In this document: piece after piece, positions 7,182 through 13,028 of the stretch | Numbering within the stretch: the first letter of the stretch is position 1 | How the letters are laid out: every line of letters starts with the position of its first letter | Assembly (NCBI GenBank): GCA_002294665.1 | Contig: DBFQ01000081.1 | Span: 1 to 13,028, forward strand | DNA from: Candidatus Aminicenantes bacterium UBA876 | GTDB lineage: Bacteria > Acidobacteriota > Aminicenantia > UBA2199 | Reading direction: 5' to 3' | Length of the DNA: 13,028 nt | Translations under genes and position numbers: made by a program | Notes under the pieces: generated by a model | What the model was told of the DNA's origin: nothing | What the model saw: only the letters and a program-made list of their open reading frames with translations | Databases searched by the model: none

Positions 7182-8627
7182 TTATTCCTGATGGCGCGGC
7201 TGCCAGGCCAATACCGGATTGCGCGCGGCGCGGACTTCATCCAGGCGGCGCCGGGGTGTATTGTAGGGGGCATGGCGGACTTTTTCAGCGTCGGTCTGGG
7301 CTTCAGCCAGGATCTTGTTCATAACTTCGATAAATTGGTCAAGGGTTTCCAGGCTTTCCGTTTCAGTGGGTTCGATCATCATGGCGCCGTGAACAATCAG
7401 GGGGAAGTAGATGGTGAATGGATGAATTCCGTAGTCCAGCAGGCGTTTGGCGATATCCAGCGTGGATACGGGCAAGCCTTTGTCGGAGAAGATCACTTCG
7501 TGAAGGGTGCGCGATGCGTAGGGAAGGTCCAGCAGGTCTTTCAGGCGGCAACGGATGTAATTGGCGTTCAGGACGGCATCCTCGGCGACCTGGCGCAGTC
7601 CCCTGCGTCCAAGGCTCATGAGGTAGGCCAGGGCGCGTACCATGACCAGAAAGTTGCCGTAGAAGTTCTTGACGCGTCCGATCGATTCCGGTCTGTGATA
7701 GCTTGGCACGGAATCATCCGCGGTCGGGATCACCGGGGGCGGCAGAAACGGAGCCAGATGCTCCGCCACGCCAACCGGGCCGGACCCGGGACCGCCGCCG
7801 CCGTGAGGTGTTGCGAAAGTCTTGTGCAGGTTCAAGTGCAGCACGTCCACTCCCAGGTCACCCGGGCGTACGATTCCCATCAGGGCGTTCATGTTGGCGC
7901 CATCCATGTAAAGCATGGAGCCGTTCTCATGCAGCAATGCCGCAAGTTCACAGATATTGCGTTCAAAAATGCCCAGGGTGTTGGGATTGGTCAGCATCAG
8001 GGCGGCAACATCCGCATCCAGGTTCGCCTTCAGGGTTTCCACCTCAAGCACGCCGTCCGGTCCTGAGGGTATTTCGCGCACATCGTAGCCGGCGAAATGA
8101 GCCGAAGCGGGGTTGGTGCCGTGGGCCGAATCGGGGATCAGCACGATACGGCGGGGATCGCCCCGCTGGGTCAAACAGCGGCGGATCAACATCATCCCCG
8201 TCAATTCACCGTGAGCACCGGCCGCCGGAGTCAGGGAAAAAGCCCGCATGCCCGTGACGGCGCACAGCCAGTTCTCCAGGTCGCGCATGATGGTGATGTT
8301 GCCTTGTACCAGGTGGTGAGGCGTGTATGGATGCGCGCCGGTAAATGCCGGCATGGCGGCGATGGCTTCATTGATCTTGGGATTGTATTTCATGGTACAG
8401 GAGCCGAGTGGGTAGAATCCGGAATCCACGGAATGGTTCAGGTGACTCAGGTTGGTGTAATGGCGCACGATCTCGACTTCCGACAAGCTGGGGAAACCGG
8501 GAATGTCGGAACGCGTCAGTTCGGGATCCACCGCCAGGCCGGCGTCCGGCATGGGGTCGGAGTCAAATGAATAGCCGATCTTTCCGTTGCGGCTCTTGTC
8601 GAACAGCAGCTCGGGCAGGATCTTCAT
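7182..8627 (-). CDS. gcvPB: Glycine dehydrogenase (decarboxylating) subunit 2, P-protein beta
   Basis: 481 residues; the C-terminal half of the split P-protein. With GcvPA it decarboxylates glycine using PLP and passes the aminomethyl group to the lipoyl arm of GcvH. The PLP lysine is K269 in HLNLHKTFATPHGGGG, followed by the glycine-rich GGGGPGSGP loop. HSVDSGFYPLGSCTMKYNP (65-83) and SAHGTNPASA (167-176) are family signatures. The longer open frame starting at 8729 is rejected: the extra 34 residues lie inside gcvPA and look unrelated to the family. The ATG at 8627-8625 overlaps the gcvPA stop as ATGA and follows GAGAGGT, so the two P subunits are translationally coupled. Ends with TAA at 7182. 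Confidence 0.97.
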   Translation of the reverse strand: MKILPELLFDKSRNGKIGYSFDSDPMPDAGLAVDPELTRSDIPGFPSLSEVEIVRHYTNLSHLNHSVDSGFYPLGSCTMKYNPKINEAIAAMPAFTGAHPYTPHHLVQGNITIMRDLENWLCAVTGMRAFSLTPAAGAHGELTGMMLIRRCLTQRGDPRRIVLIPDSAHGTNPASAHFAGYDVREIPSGPDGVLEVETLKANLDADVAALMLTNPNTLGIFERNICELAALLHENGSMLYMDGANMNALMGIVRPGDLGVDVLHLNLHKTFATPHGGGGPGSGPVGVAEHLAPFLPPPVIPTADDSVPSYHRPESIGRVKNFYGNFLVMVRALAYLMSLGRRGLRQVAEDAVLNANYIRCRLKDLLDLPYASRTLHEVIFSDKGLPVSTLDIAKRLLDYGIHPFTIYFPLIVHGAMMIEPTETESLETLDQFIEVMNKILAEAQTDAEKVRHAPYNTPRRRLDEVRAARNPVLAWQPRHQE

Positions 8628-9973
8628 TGCACACCTCTCAAGGCGTCCAGCAGGCGGTCGATTTCGCTGCGGCGATGCATCTCCGTGATATTGACCAACA
8701 GGCAATTCGCGTACTCCGGGAAGAACCATTTCAAGGGAATGCCGCCCAGGATGTTTTGACTTTCCAGACGGGCGAGCAGTTTTTCAACCGGGATGGTTGG
8801 GGTCCGCAATACCACCTCGTTAAAAAAGTTGCGCGGGAACACCAATTCCATGTTGGGAAGCCCCGCGGCGTGCTTTGCGAAATAGGCGGTATTGAAGTGA
8901 TTGGTGCGGGCGATGTCGATTAGACCCTTTTCACCCATCGTGGCCATGTACATGGCGGCCCGGACGGCGCACCAGGCCTGATTGGTACAGATGTTCGACG
9001 TGGCTTTTTCGCGTTTGATGTGCTGCTCGCGGGTGGAGAGTGTGAGTACGTAGCCGCGGCGGTTTTCCACGTCAACCGTTTCCCCCACGATACGGCCGGG
9101 GAGTTGGCGCAGAAAGTCCGTTTTTGTCGCCATGAATCCGAGATAGGGACCGCCGAACCCCAGCGGCAAGCCGAAACTCTGGGCCTCGCCGGCGACGATA
9201 TCCACACCCTGTTCTCCCGCCGGCTTCAGAAATGCCAGTGACATGGCTTCAGCCACAATCTGAGCGGAATAGGCCTGCATGGATCGGGTGATCCCGGAAA
9301 TGGCGGCGGCATCTTCAATGACGCCGAAGAAATTCGGCGATTGGAAAATGAATCCCCCGGTCTGCGCATCCAGCATGGATTTGAGTTTATCCTGGTCCAC
9401 CCGGGCTGTGGCGGGATCCATCGGCACTGTTTCAACCTGAATGTCCAGGTTCTGGATATAGGTCTGGATGATTTCCCGGTATTCCGGGTGCAGGCTCTCC
9501 GCGACCAGGATGCGGGAACGCCGGGATTTCCGTTGCATCAGCAACAGGGCTTCCGCTGCGGCGGTGCCGCCATCGTAGAGGGATGCGTTGGATATGTCCA
9601 TGCCGGTGAGCTGCGTGATCATGGTCTGGTATTCAAAAACAGCCTGCAGGCTTCCCTGGCTGACTTCCGGCTGGTAGGGGGTATAGGGCGTCAGGAACTC
9701 CCCCTTGGCGCTGAGGTGCGCCACAACCTCCGGGATGAAGTGGCGGTAAGCGCCACCCCCCAGGAACGGCAGGTATTCTTCATGGCGATTTGCGGCGGCG
9801 AATCCGCGGAAGTGTTCCAACAGCCGGTTTTCGCCGACCGCTTCGGGGATCTCCTCGAGAGCGGGGAAGCGGTACTTCTGCGGAATATCGGCAAACAGTT
9901 CGGCTGTGTCGTTGATCCCCATGCAACGGCGCATCGACTCCCGGTCAGCATCCGTTAACGGCAGGTACCTCAT
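8624..9973 (-). CDS. gcvPA: Glycine dehydrogenase (decarboxylating) subunit 1, P-protein alpha
   Basis: 449 residues, the usual length of the separate N-terminal P-protein subunit. It forms the tetrameric glycine decarboxylase with GcvPB; the PLP lysine is in the partner. The start MRYLPLTDADRESMRRCMG is typical of the family, as are FLGGGAYRHFIP, TPYQPEVSQGSLQAVFEYQT (in two overlapping pieces near residues 97-116) and NASLYDGGTAAAEA. Near the C-terminal half, STREQHIKREKATSNICTNQ is also family-typical. The ATG (9973-9971) follows GAGGAG by seven bases; the gap to the gcvH stop is only 15 bases and contains this site. The split P-protein is common outside Proteobacteria and eukaryotes, where P is one chain. 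Confidence 0.97.
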   Translation of the reverse strand: MRYLPLTDADRESMRRCMGINDTAELFADIPQKYRFPALEEIPEAVGENRLLEHFRGFAAANRHEEYLPFLGGGAYRHFIPEVVAHLSAKGEFLTPYTPYQPEVSQGSLQAVFEYQTMITQLTGMDISNASLYDGGTAAAEALLLMQRKSRRSRILVAESLHPEYREIIQTYIQNLDIQVETVPMDPATARVDQDKLKSMLDAQTGGFIFQSPNFFGVIEDAAAISGITRSMQAYSAQIVAEAMSLAFLKPAGEQGVDIVAGEAQSFGLPLGFGGPYLGFMATKTDFLRQLPGRIVGETVDVENRRGYVLTLSTREQHIKREKATSNICTNQAWCAVRAAMYMATMGEKGLIDIARTNHFNTAYFAKHAAGLPNMELVFPRNFFNEVVLRTPTIPVEKLLARLESQNILGGIPLKWFFPEYANCLLVNITEMHRRSEIDRLLDALRGVQ

Positions 9974-9988
9974 GGCGTTCTCCTCAGG

Positions 9989-10363
9989 TCAGGAAATCAT
10001 CTTGCGGTAGTCTTCAACTGACATCAGCGCATCGAGCTCCGAAGGGTCGGAAATCTTGATCCTGGCGATCCAGCCCTCTCCTTCGGCATCCTGGTTGATT
10101 CTTTCCGGATGATCTTCCAGTTCCGTATTGACAGCGACAACTTCGCCGCTCACCGGAGCGTAGATATCGCTGACGGCTTTGACCGATTCCACGTTGGCCA
10201 ACGCGTCTCCGCGGCTGAAGGCATCTCCCACTCCCGGAAGCTCCACGTACACAACGTCTCCGAGTTCGTGTTGGGCGTGTTCGGAAATTCCCACCACGGC
10301 GATGTCACCTTCCATCCGTACCCACTCATGGTCCTTGCTGAATTTCAATGTGTCAGCACTCAT
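9989..10363 (-). CDS. gcvH: Glycine cleavage system H protein
   Basis: 124 residues; the lipoyl-carrying shuttle of the glycine cleavage system, moving the aminomethyl group from P to T protein and electrons to L protein. The lipoyl-attachment lysine is K62 in VESVKAVS, followed by [13 protein letters not shown], the conserved hairpin around the lipoyl site. N-terminal [10 protein letters not shown] is typical. The ATG (10363-10361) follows AGGAG by about eight bases. A 96-base gap to gcvT, the largest in the operon, carries a nested hairpin. No lipoate ligase or lipoyl synthase gene and no L-protein gene is in the window, so these must be encoded elsewhere. Confidence 0.98.
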   Translation of the reverse strand: MSADTLKFSKDHEWVRMEGDIAVVGISEHAQHELGDVVYVELPGVGDAFSRGDALANVESVKAVSDIYAPVSGEVVAVNTELEDHPERINQDAEGEGWIARIKISDPSELDALMSVEDYRKMIS

Positions 10364-10405
10364 TTTTTTTCTCCTGTACTGCTAAGTTTTTCATGCCATC
10401 CTTAA

Positions 10406-10458
10406 CGCAGGATCCATGAAAGAAGTCGCAAAGAGGCGTCTTCTTCCCGTCACCTGCG
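10406..10458 (-). other. Nested hairpin in the gcvT-gcvH gap
   Basis: Inner stem AAGAAG (10420-10425) pairs with CTTCTT (10440-10445); after a T-T mismatch CGC (10427-10429) pairs with GCG (10436-10438), leaving a six-base loop. An outer stem CGCAGG (10406-10411) pairs with CCTGCG (10453-10458). No T run follows on the - strand, so it is not a simple terminator. It could be an mRNA-processing or stability element that allows different levels of T and H protein; this is inference from structure and position alone. Confidence 0.4.
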
Positions 10459-10459
10459 A

Positions 10460-11554
10460 TCAACTCTCTCTTTTATAAAAAGGCATTTGCACGACCCGGG
10501 CGTCCACTTCGCGGTTGTGAATCAGAATCTGGAAAACAGTCCCCGGTTCGGTGGCTTCCAGGGGCAGGTACGTCATGCCGATGGCTTTTTTCAGAAATGG
10601 TGCCATGGTGCCGCTGGTGACTTGGGAAACCTCTTTGCCGTCCCATAAGACCGGATATCCGTGGCGGGCGATTCCCCGGCCGATCATTTCAAAACCGGCC
10701 AGGTGCCGATGGATGCCCGTTTCCTTCTGATGCAAAAGTATGTCACGGCCGATGAAATCACCTTTCTTGAGTTTCAGAACCCAGCCCAGCCCGGCTTCCA
10801 GCACGGTGTGGCTGTCATCGATGTCATTGCCATAAAGCGGCATGCTGGCTTCCAGCCGCAGGGTGTCCCGGGCCCCCAGGCCCGCGGGCACGATGCCGGC
10901 GGTTTTGCCGCGCTGAACCAGTTCCAGGAAAAGCCCGGCAGCGAAATCTTCATCGGATTTGAAGTAGATTTCGAAGCCGTCTTCACCGGTGTAACCCGTA
11001 CGCGATATCAGCGCCGGTACACCCTGGATTTCGTCTGATACAAATGTGTAATAATGGATCCCGGCCAGTTCAGCCCCGGTGAATTGCGCCAGCAGGGCCT
11101 GGGACGCGGGGCCCTGAATGGCAATCTGCGAGTATTCTGCGCTTTCGTTGACGATTTCAACGTCAAACGCAGCGGTTTTTGCGCGAATCCAGGCGTCGTC
11201 TTTTTCCAGGTTGGCCGCGTTTACCACCAGGAGGTACTCGGTGTCCGACAACTTATGAACCAGCATGTCGTCGACAAAGCAGCCTTTTTCAGTCAGCAGG
11301 GCTGAATACTGGATTTTTCCGGGGTCAAGTCGCGCGGCATTGTTGGACGTGATGTATTGCACCGCGTCAAGTGCCTGGGGGCCACGCAGAAAAATTTCGC
11401 CCATGTGGCTGACGTCAAAGATGCCGCCGGTGCCGCGCACGGCCAGATGTTCCTCGTTCACTCCGGAGTACTGCACCGGGAGATCCCAGCCGGCGAAATC
11501 CACCATGCGTCCGTTCAACTCGTAATGGGCGCGATTGATTCGGGTTTTCTTCAT
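10460..11554 (-). CDS. gcvT: Aminomethyltransferase, glycine cleavage T protein
   Basis: 364 residues, normal for GcvT. It transfers the methylene group from the aminomethyl-lipoyl arm of GcvH to tetrahydrofolate and releases ammonia. Signatures: MVDFAGWDLPVQY (17-29), GIFDVSHMGE (44-53), the Asp pair at 95-96 in CFVDDMLV (conserved acidic site of the family), RTGYTGEDGFEIY in the middle and GLGARDTLRLEA before the C-terminal barrel. The ATG at 11554-11552 (MKKTRINR) is preceded by GGAG with six bases between. A TTG at 11566 and an ATG at 11560 in the same frame are worse, because the purine run would lie on or against them. First gene of the seven-gene operon; a weak promoter and an untranslated leader of about 66 bases precede it. 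Confidence 0.97.
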   Translation of the reverse strand: MKKTRINRAHYELNGRMVDFAGWDLPVQYSGVNEEHLAVRGTGGIFDVSHMGEIFLRGPQALDAVQYITSNNAARLDPGKIQYSALLTEKGCFVDDMLVHKLSDTEYLLVVNAANLEKDDAWIRAKTAAFDVEIVNESAEYSQIAIQGPASQALLAQFTGAELAGIHYYTFVSDEIQGVPALISRTGYTGEDGFEIYFKSDEDFAAGLFLELVQRGKTAGIVPAGLGARDTLRLEASMPLYGNDIDDSHTVLEAGLGWVLKLKKGDFIGRDILLHQKETGIHRHLAGFEMIGRGIARHGYPVLWDGKEVSQVTSGTMAPFLKKAIGMTYLPLEATEPGTVFQILIHNREVDARVVQMPFYKRES

Positions 11555-11592
11555 GATCATCTCCAATAGAGCCGGATCTGCCGATAGTTAGC

Positions 11593-11612
11593 TGGACTCT
11601 GGACATATCCGC
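11593..11612 (+). repeat. Direct repeat copy A between gcvT and the TPR gene
   Basis: TGGACTCTGGACATATCCGC recurs 80 bp downstream as copy B (11673-11691) with one substitution and one missing base. Copy A lies in the predicted 5' untranslated leader of gcvT, just downstream of its inferred start site, where a repressor could act. Confidence 0.5.
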
Positions 11613-11627
11613 TGTGATTCTGATTGG

Positions 11628-11656
11628 AAATTAGCATACCGCCGGGGAAATATCAA
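11628..11656 (-). promoter_or_regulatory. Possible promoter of the gcvT operon
   Basis: On the - strand TTGATA (11656-11651), a 17-bp spacer and TAATTT (11633-11628) could form a promoter. The -10 box matches only three of six consensus bases but is preceded by TG one base upstream, an extended -10 feature. Initiation would be near 11621. The weakness of the -10 would fit a regulated promoter, but other starts in 11555-11766 are possible. Confidence 0.35.
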
Positions 11657-11672
11657 GAGATCGCCGCATACT

Positions 11673-11691
11673 TGGACTCTTGACAATCCGC
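11673..11691 (+). repeat. Direct repeat copy B overlapping the TPR-gene -35 box
   Basis: TGGACTCTTGACAATCCGC is the second copy of the repeat at 11593-11612. It contains the TTGACA -35 box of the + strand promoter (11680-11685), so any protein bound here would compete with RNA polymerase. The extra T in copy A and the G/T change mean copy A itself is not a promoter box. Confidence 0.5.
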
Positions 11692-11709
11692 GCATTCACT
11701 TTATATAAT
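11680..11709 (+). promoter_or_regulatory. Perfect-hexamer sigma-70 promoter for the TPR gene
   Basis: TTGACA (11680-11685) and TATAAT (11704-11709) are both exact consensus hexamers with an 18-bp spacer. Initiation near 11716 gives a leader of about 50 bases to the ATG at 11767, including GGAGG at 11755-11759. This is the strongest-looking promoter in the window and suggests high expression of the exported TPR protein. Confidence 0.75.
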
Positions 11710-11766
11710 GATTTTTTGGCTGGAATATAGTTAAGGCGAGACTGTCTGATCTGTGGAGGCTTTTTT

Positions 11767-12762
11767 ATGAAAAGACAAATTGTAATGCTCTTGATTATCA
11801 TGGTGATATCATCGTTTTTCCTGCTCGCGGATGAAAAACAGGATTTATGGTCCAGGATCGGTCAGGAAAACAACCTGGAAACCAAGTTGGCCCTTCTCCA
11901 GGAATACGAAAACAAATACGCCCAGGATCAGGGCGAACGCCTTGATGTGCTTTACCTGAACCTGGCATTGACTACCTACCAGTTAAAGCAGTTCGAGAAA
12001 ACCATCACATACGGCGAAAAGGCCCTGACCCAGAGGAACCTGGATCAGAAAAACAAGTTGAACCTCTGCTTGTGGCTCGCCAATTCATTTAATGTGACCA
12101 AGACTGATCTGGAGAAAGCATACGCGTATGCGGAGCAGGTGATCGTGGTGGCGCGGGAATTGAAAACCACCGAGGGTGGTGACTCTGCCGCCAAGTATGA
12201 CAAGCAGTACATCGCGCCCGCGTTGCGTATCCAGATTCAGACCCTTTACGCCCGCGGGAAAGAAGATCCAGAGATGATGTCCCAGGCCGCGCAGAAGGGG
12301 CTGGAAGTGTACAACATCGAACCGGTGCGCAAAAACTCCGACCTGCTGTTCTCTCTATCCAATGCCTTGTTCAACCTCAATCGCAAGGAAGAGGCTGTCA
12401 ACATCATGGAGCAACTGGTAGAGAAGGAAACGGACAATACCCGCTACATCGGTGCTCTTGCCGTCTGGTACTCAAAGATGGGCAATAAGGATCGCGCGAT
12501 CGATTACCTGGAACAATCCTACCAGATCCGCCGCAACGTGAAAACCGCTTACAATATCGCGGTTCTGTCTCAGTCCAAGGACCTGGACAAAGCCATTCGT
12601 TATCTGGCCGAAGCCTACCAGATGAACCCCTCCACCCAATCCCGTGTCTACAAGCTCCTGCGTCACCTCTACTACAATGTCAAGACAAAAGGGCAGACAC
12701 AGGAAGAGCAGGACCAGGGATTCAGTTCGATCCTGTCCGCGGCCAAATCACGCCTGAACTGA
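11767..12762 (+). CDS. Exported tetratricopeptide-repeat (TPR) protein
   Basis: 331 residues. Residues 1-21 form a signal peptide: Lys and Arg at 2-3, a hydrophobic core, and a likely cut after FFLLA-21. No cysteine follows, so it is not a lipoprotein; it should be periplasmic or secreted. The rest is helical with TPR-like pairs: about 59-90 (LYLNLALTTYQLKQFEKTI), about 190-222 (LFSLSNALFNLNRKEEAV), about 226-255 (LAVWYSKMGNKDRAIDYLEQ) and about 258-288 (AYNIAVL...LDKAIRYLAEAY). TPRs are protein-binding scaffolds, often in envelope assembly; no catalytic domain or specific family is recognised. The ATG follows GGAGG by seven bases. It has its own strong promoter, is divergent from the gcvT operon, and is followed by hairpins, so it is probably monocistronic. 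Confidence 0.9.
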   Translation: MKRQIVMLLIIMVISSFFLLADEKQDLWSRIGQENNLETKLALLQEYENKYAQDQGERLDVLYLNLALTTYQLKQFEKTITYGEKALTQRNLDQKNKLNLCLWLANSFNVTKTDLEKAYAYAEQVIVVARELKTTEGGDSAAKYDKQYIAPALRIQIQTLYARGKEDPEMMSQAAQKGLEVYNIEPVRKNSDLLFSLSNALFNLNRKEEAVNIMEQLVEKETDNTRYIGALAVWYSKMGNKDRAIDYLEQSYQIRRNVKTAYNIAVLSQSKDLDKAIRYLAEAYQMNPSTQSRVYKLLRHLYYNVKTKGQTQEEQDQGFSSILSAAKSRLN

Positions 12763-12799
12763 GTGATAAAAGGAGTTGGTGAGTTGATCAGTCGGAGTA

Positions 12800-12819
12800 C
12801 CCTTTCGGGCATAAAAGGG
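12800..12819 (+). other. Small hairpin downstream of the TPR gene
   Basis: CCCTTT (12800-12805) can pair with AAAGGG (12814-12819) around an eight-base loop, 37 bases after the TPR stop codon. Stem is short and no T run follows, so it is at best part of a termination region together with the next hairpin. Confidence 0.3.
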
Positions 12820-12821
12820 AA

Positions 12822-12853
12822 GAAACCAAACGGGCGTTAAAGGCGTTTGTTTC
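12822..12853 (+). terminator. Possible terminator hairpin after the TPR gene
   Basis: GAAACCAAACG (12822-12832) pairs with CGTTTGTTTC (12844-12853): ten base pairs with one bulged C, around an 11-base loop. The right arm is itself T-rich, but the bases after it (AGGCTTTC) are not a clean T run, so rho-independent termination is plausible and not certain. Confidence 0.4.
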
Positions 12854-12874
12854 AGGCTTTCAACTTTCGACTCA

Positions 12875-12909
12875 ATTGCCCCTTTCCCATCGCCCCTTGC
12901 CACTTGCCG
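12875..12909 (+). repeat. Degenerate heptamer tandem repeat
   Basis: Five consecutive 7-base units read ATTGCCC, CTTTCCC, ATCGCCC, CTTGCCA, CTTGCCG, consensus CTTGCCC. It lies in the non-coding stretch 12763-13028 after the TPR gene, where I see no convincing gene. It resembles in style the heptameric short tandem repeats reported between genes in cyanobacteria, although nothing else here suggests that group. Confidence 0.5.
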
Positions 12910-13001
12910 GTAACTGGGACTATCTGTTTCCATGCAGAAGCCTTGGGTTCGGCCGGCATTCCTTCTTTGTTCCGCCCGACTGTGCCTCCTGAAACCTGTC
13001 G

Positions 13002-13028
13002 CCTTCTCTCCAACTCCCCAACTCTCCA
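13002..13028 (+). repeat. Start of an octamer-like pyrimidine repeat, cut by window end
   Basis: CCTTCTCT, CCAACTCC, CCAACTCT and a final CCA follow each other in 8-base steps up to the last base of the window. Two units differ by one base; the first is more divergent. Whether the array continues cannot be seen. Confidence 0.35.

Noticed and set aside
7191..8066. 291-residue open frame on the + strand opposite gcvPB
   Set aside because: Antisense to conserved coding sequence with no family resemblance or start signals.
11555..11627. Glycine riboswitch in the gcvT leader
   Set aside because: I looked on the - strand for the conserved cores of glycine aptamers and found no convincing match; the predicted leader (about 66 bases) is also short for a tandem aptamer. 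A covariance-model search would settle it.
12748..12933. 61-residue open frame on the - strand at the right end
   Set aside because: It overlaps the TPR gene end, the hairpins and the heptamer repeat, and has no ribosome binding site or recognisable domain.

Overview
The window comes from a bacterial chromosome and holds mainly housekeeping genes. It is fairly GC-rich by eye. Genes have clear Shine-Dalgarno sites (GGAGG type) and near-consensus sigma-70-type promoters. I see no transposase, phage gene, CRISPR array, tRNA or rRNA. The gene set (P-protein split into two subunits, alpha2beta2-type glycyl-tRNA synthetase, a cohesin-like exported protein, an exported TPR protein) would fit a Gram-negative-type lineage such as Acidobacteriota or Aminicenantes. 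That placement is a weak inference, since no phylogenetic marker was compared.

Layout. Bases 1-489 are the 3' end of a + strand gene ending in a cohesin-like beta-sandwich. It converges on a - strand HU-family gene (565-837), with a perfect hairpin between them. HU is divergent from a 616-residue + strand protein (973-2823) in which I read at least three ACT-like folds and no catalytic domain. Its promoter lies so close to its ATG that the mRNA is probably leaderless.

From 11554 down to 2820 seven - strand genes run in one direction: gcvT, gcvH, gcvPA, gcvPB, glyQ, glyS, radA. Most junctions are tight (ATGA overlap, 8-nt overlap, 3-nt and 15-nt gaps), so they look like one transcription unit. 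It joins the glycine cleavage system (T, H and both P subunits, but no L-protein) to glycyl-tRNA synthetase, that is, to the two main consumers of glycine, and ends in the recombination ATPase RadA. Its last gene overlaps the 616-residue gene by four bases, stop codon on stop codon.

A divergent intergenic region (11555-11766) carries a weak promoter for gcvT, a perfect-hexamer promoter for the next + strand gene, and a direct repeat of about 20 bp, one copy on each side. The + gene (11767-12762) encodes an exported TPR protein. The last 266 bases hold two hairpins, a degenerate heptamer repeat and the start of an octamer-like pyrimidine repeat, but no convincing gene.

No exotic new system is evident. 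The most interesting items are the stand-alone ACT-repeat protein converging on a glycine operon, its probable leaderless message, the glycine catabolism plus glycine charging operon, and the paired repeat between the divergent promoters.
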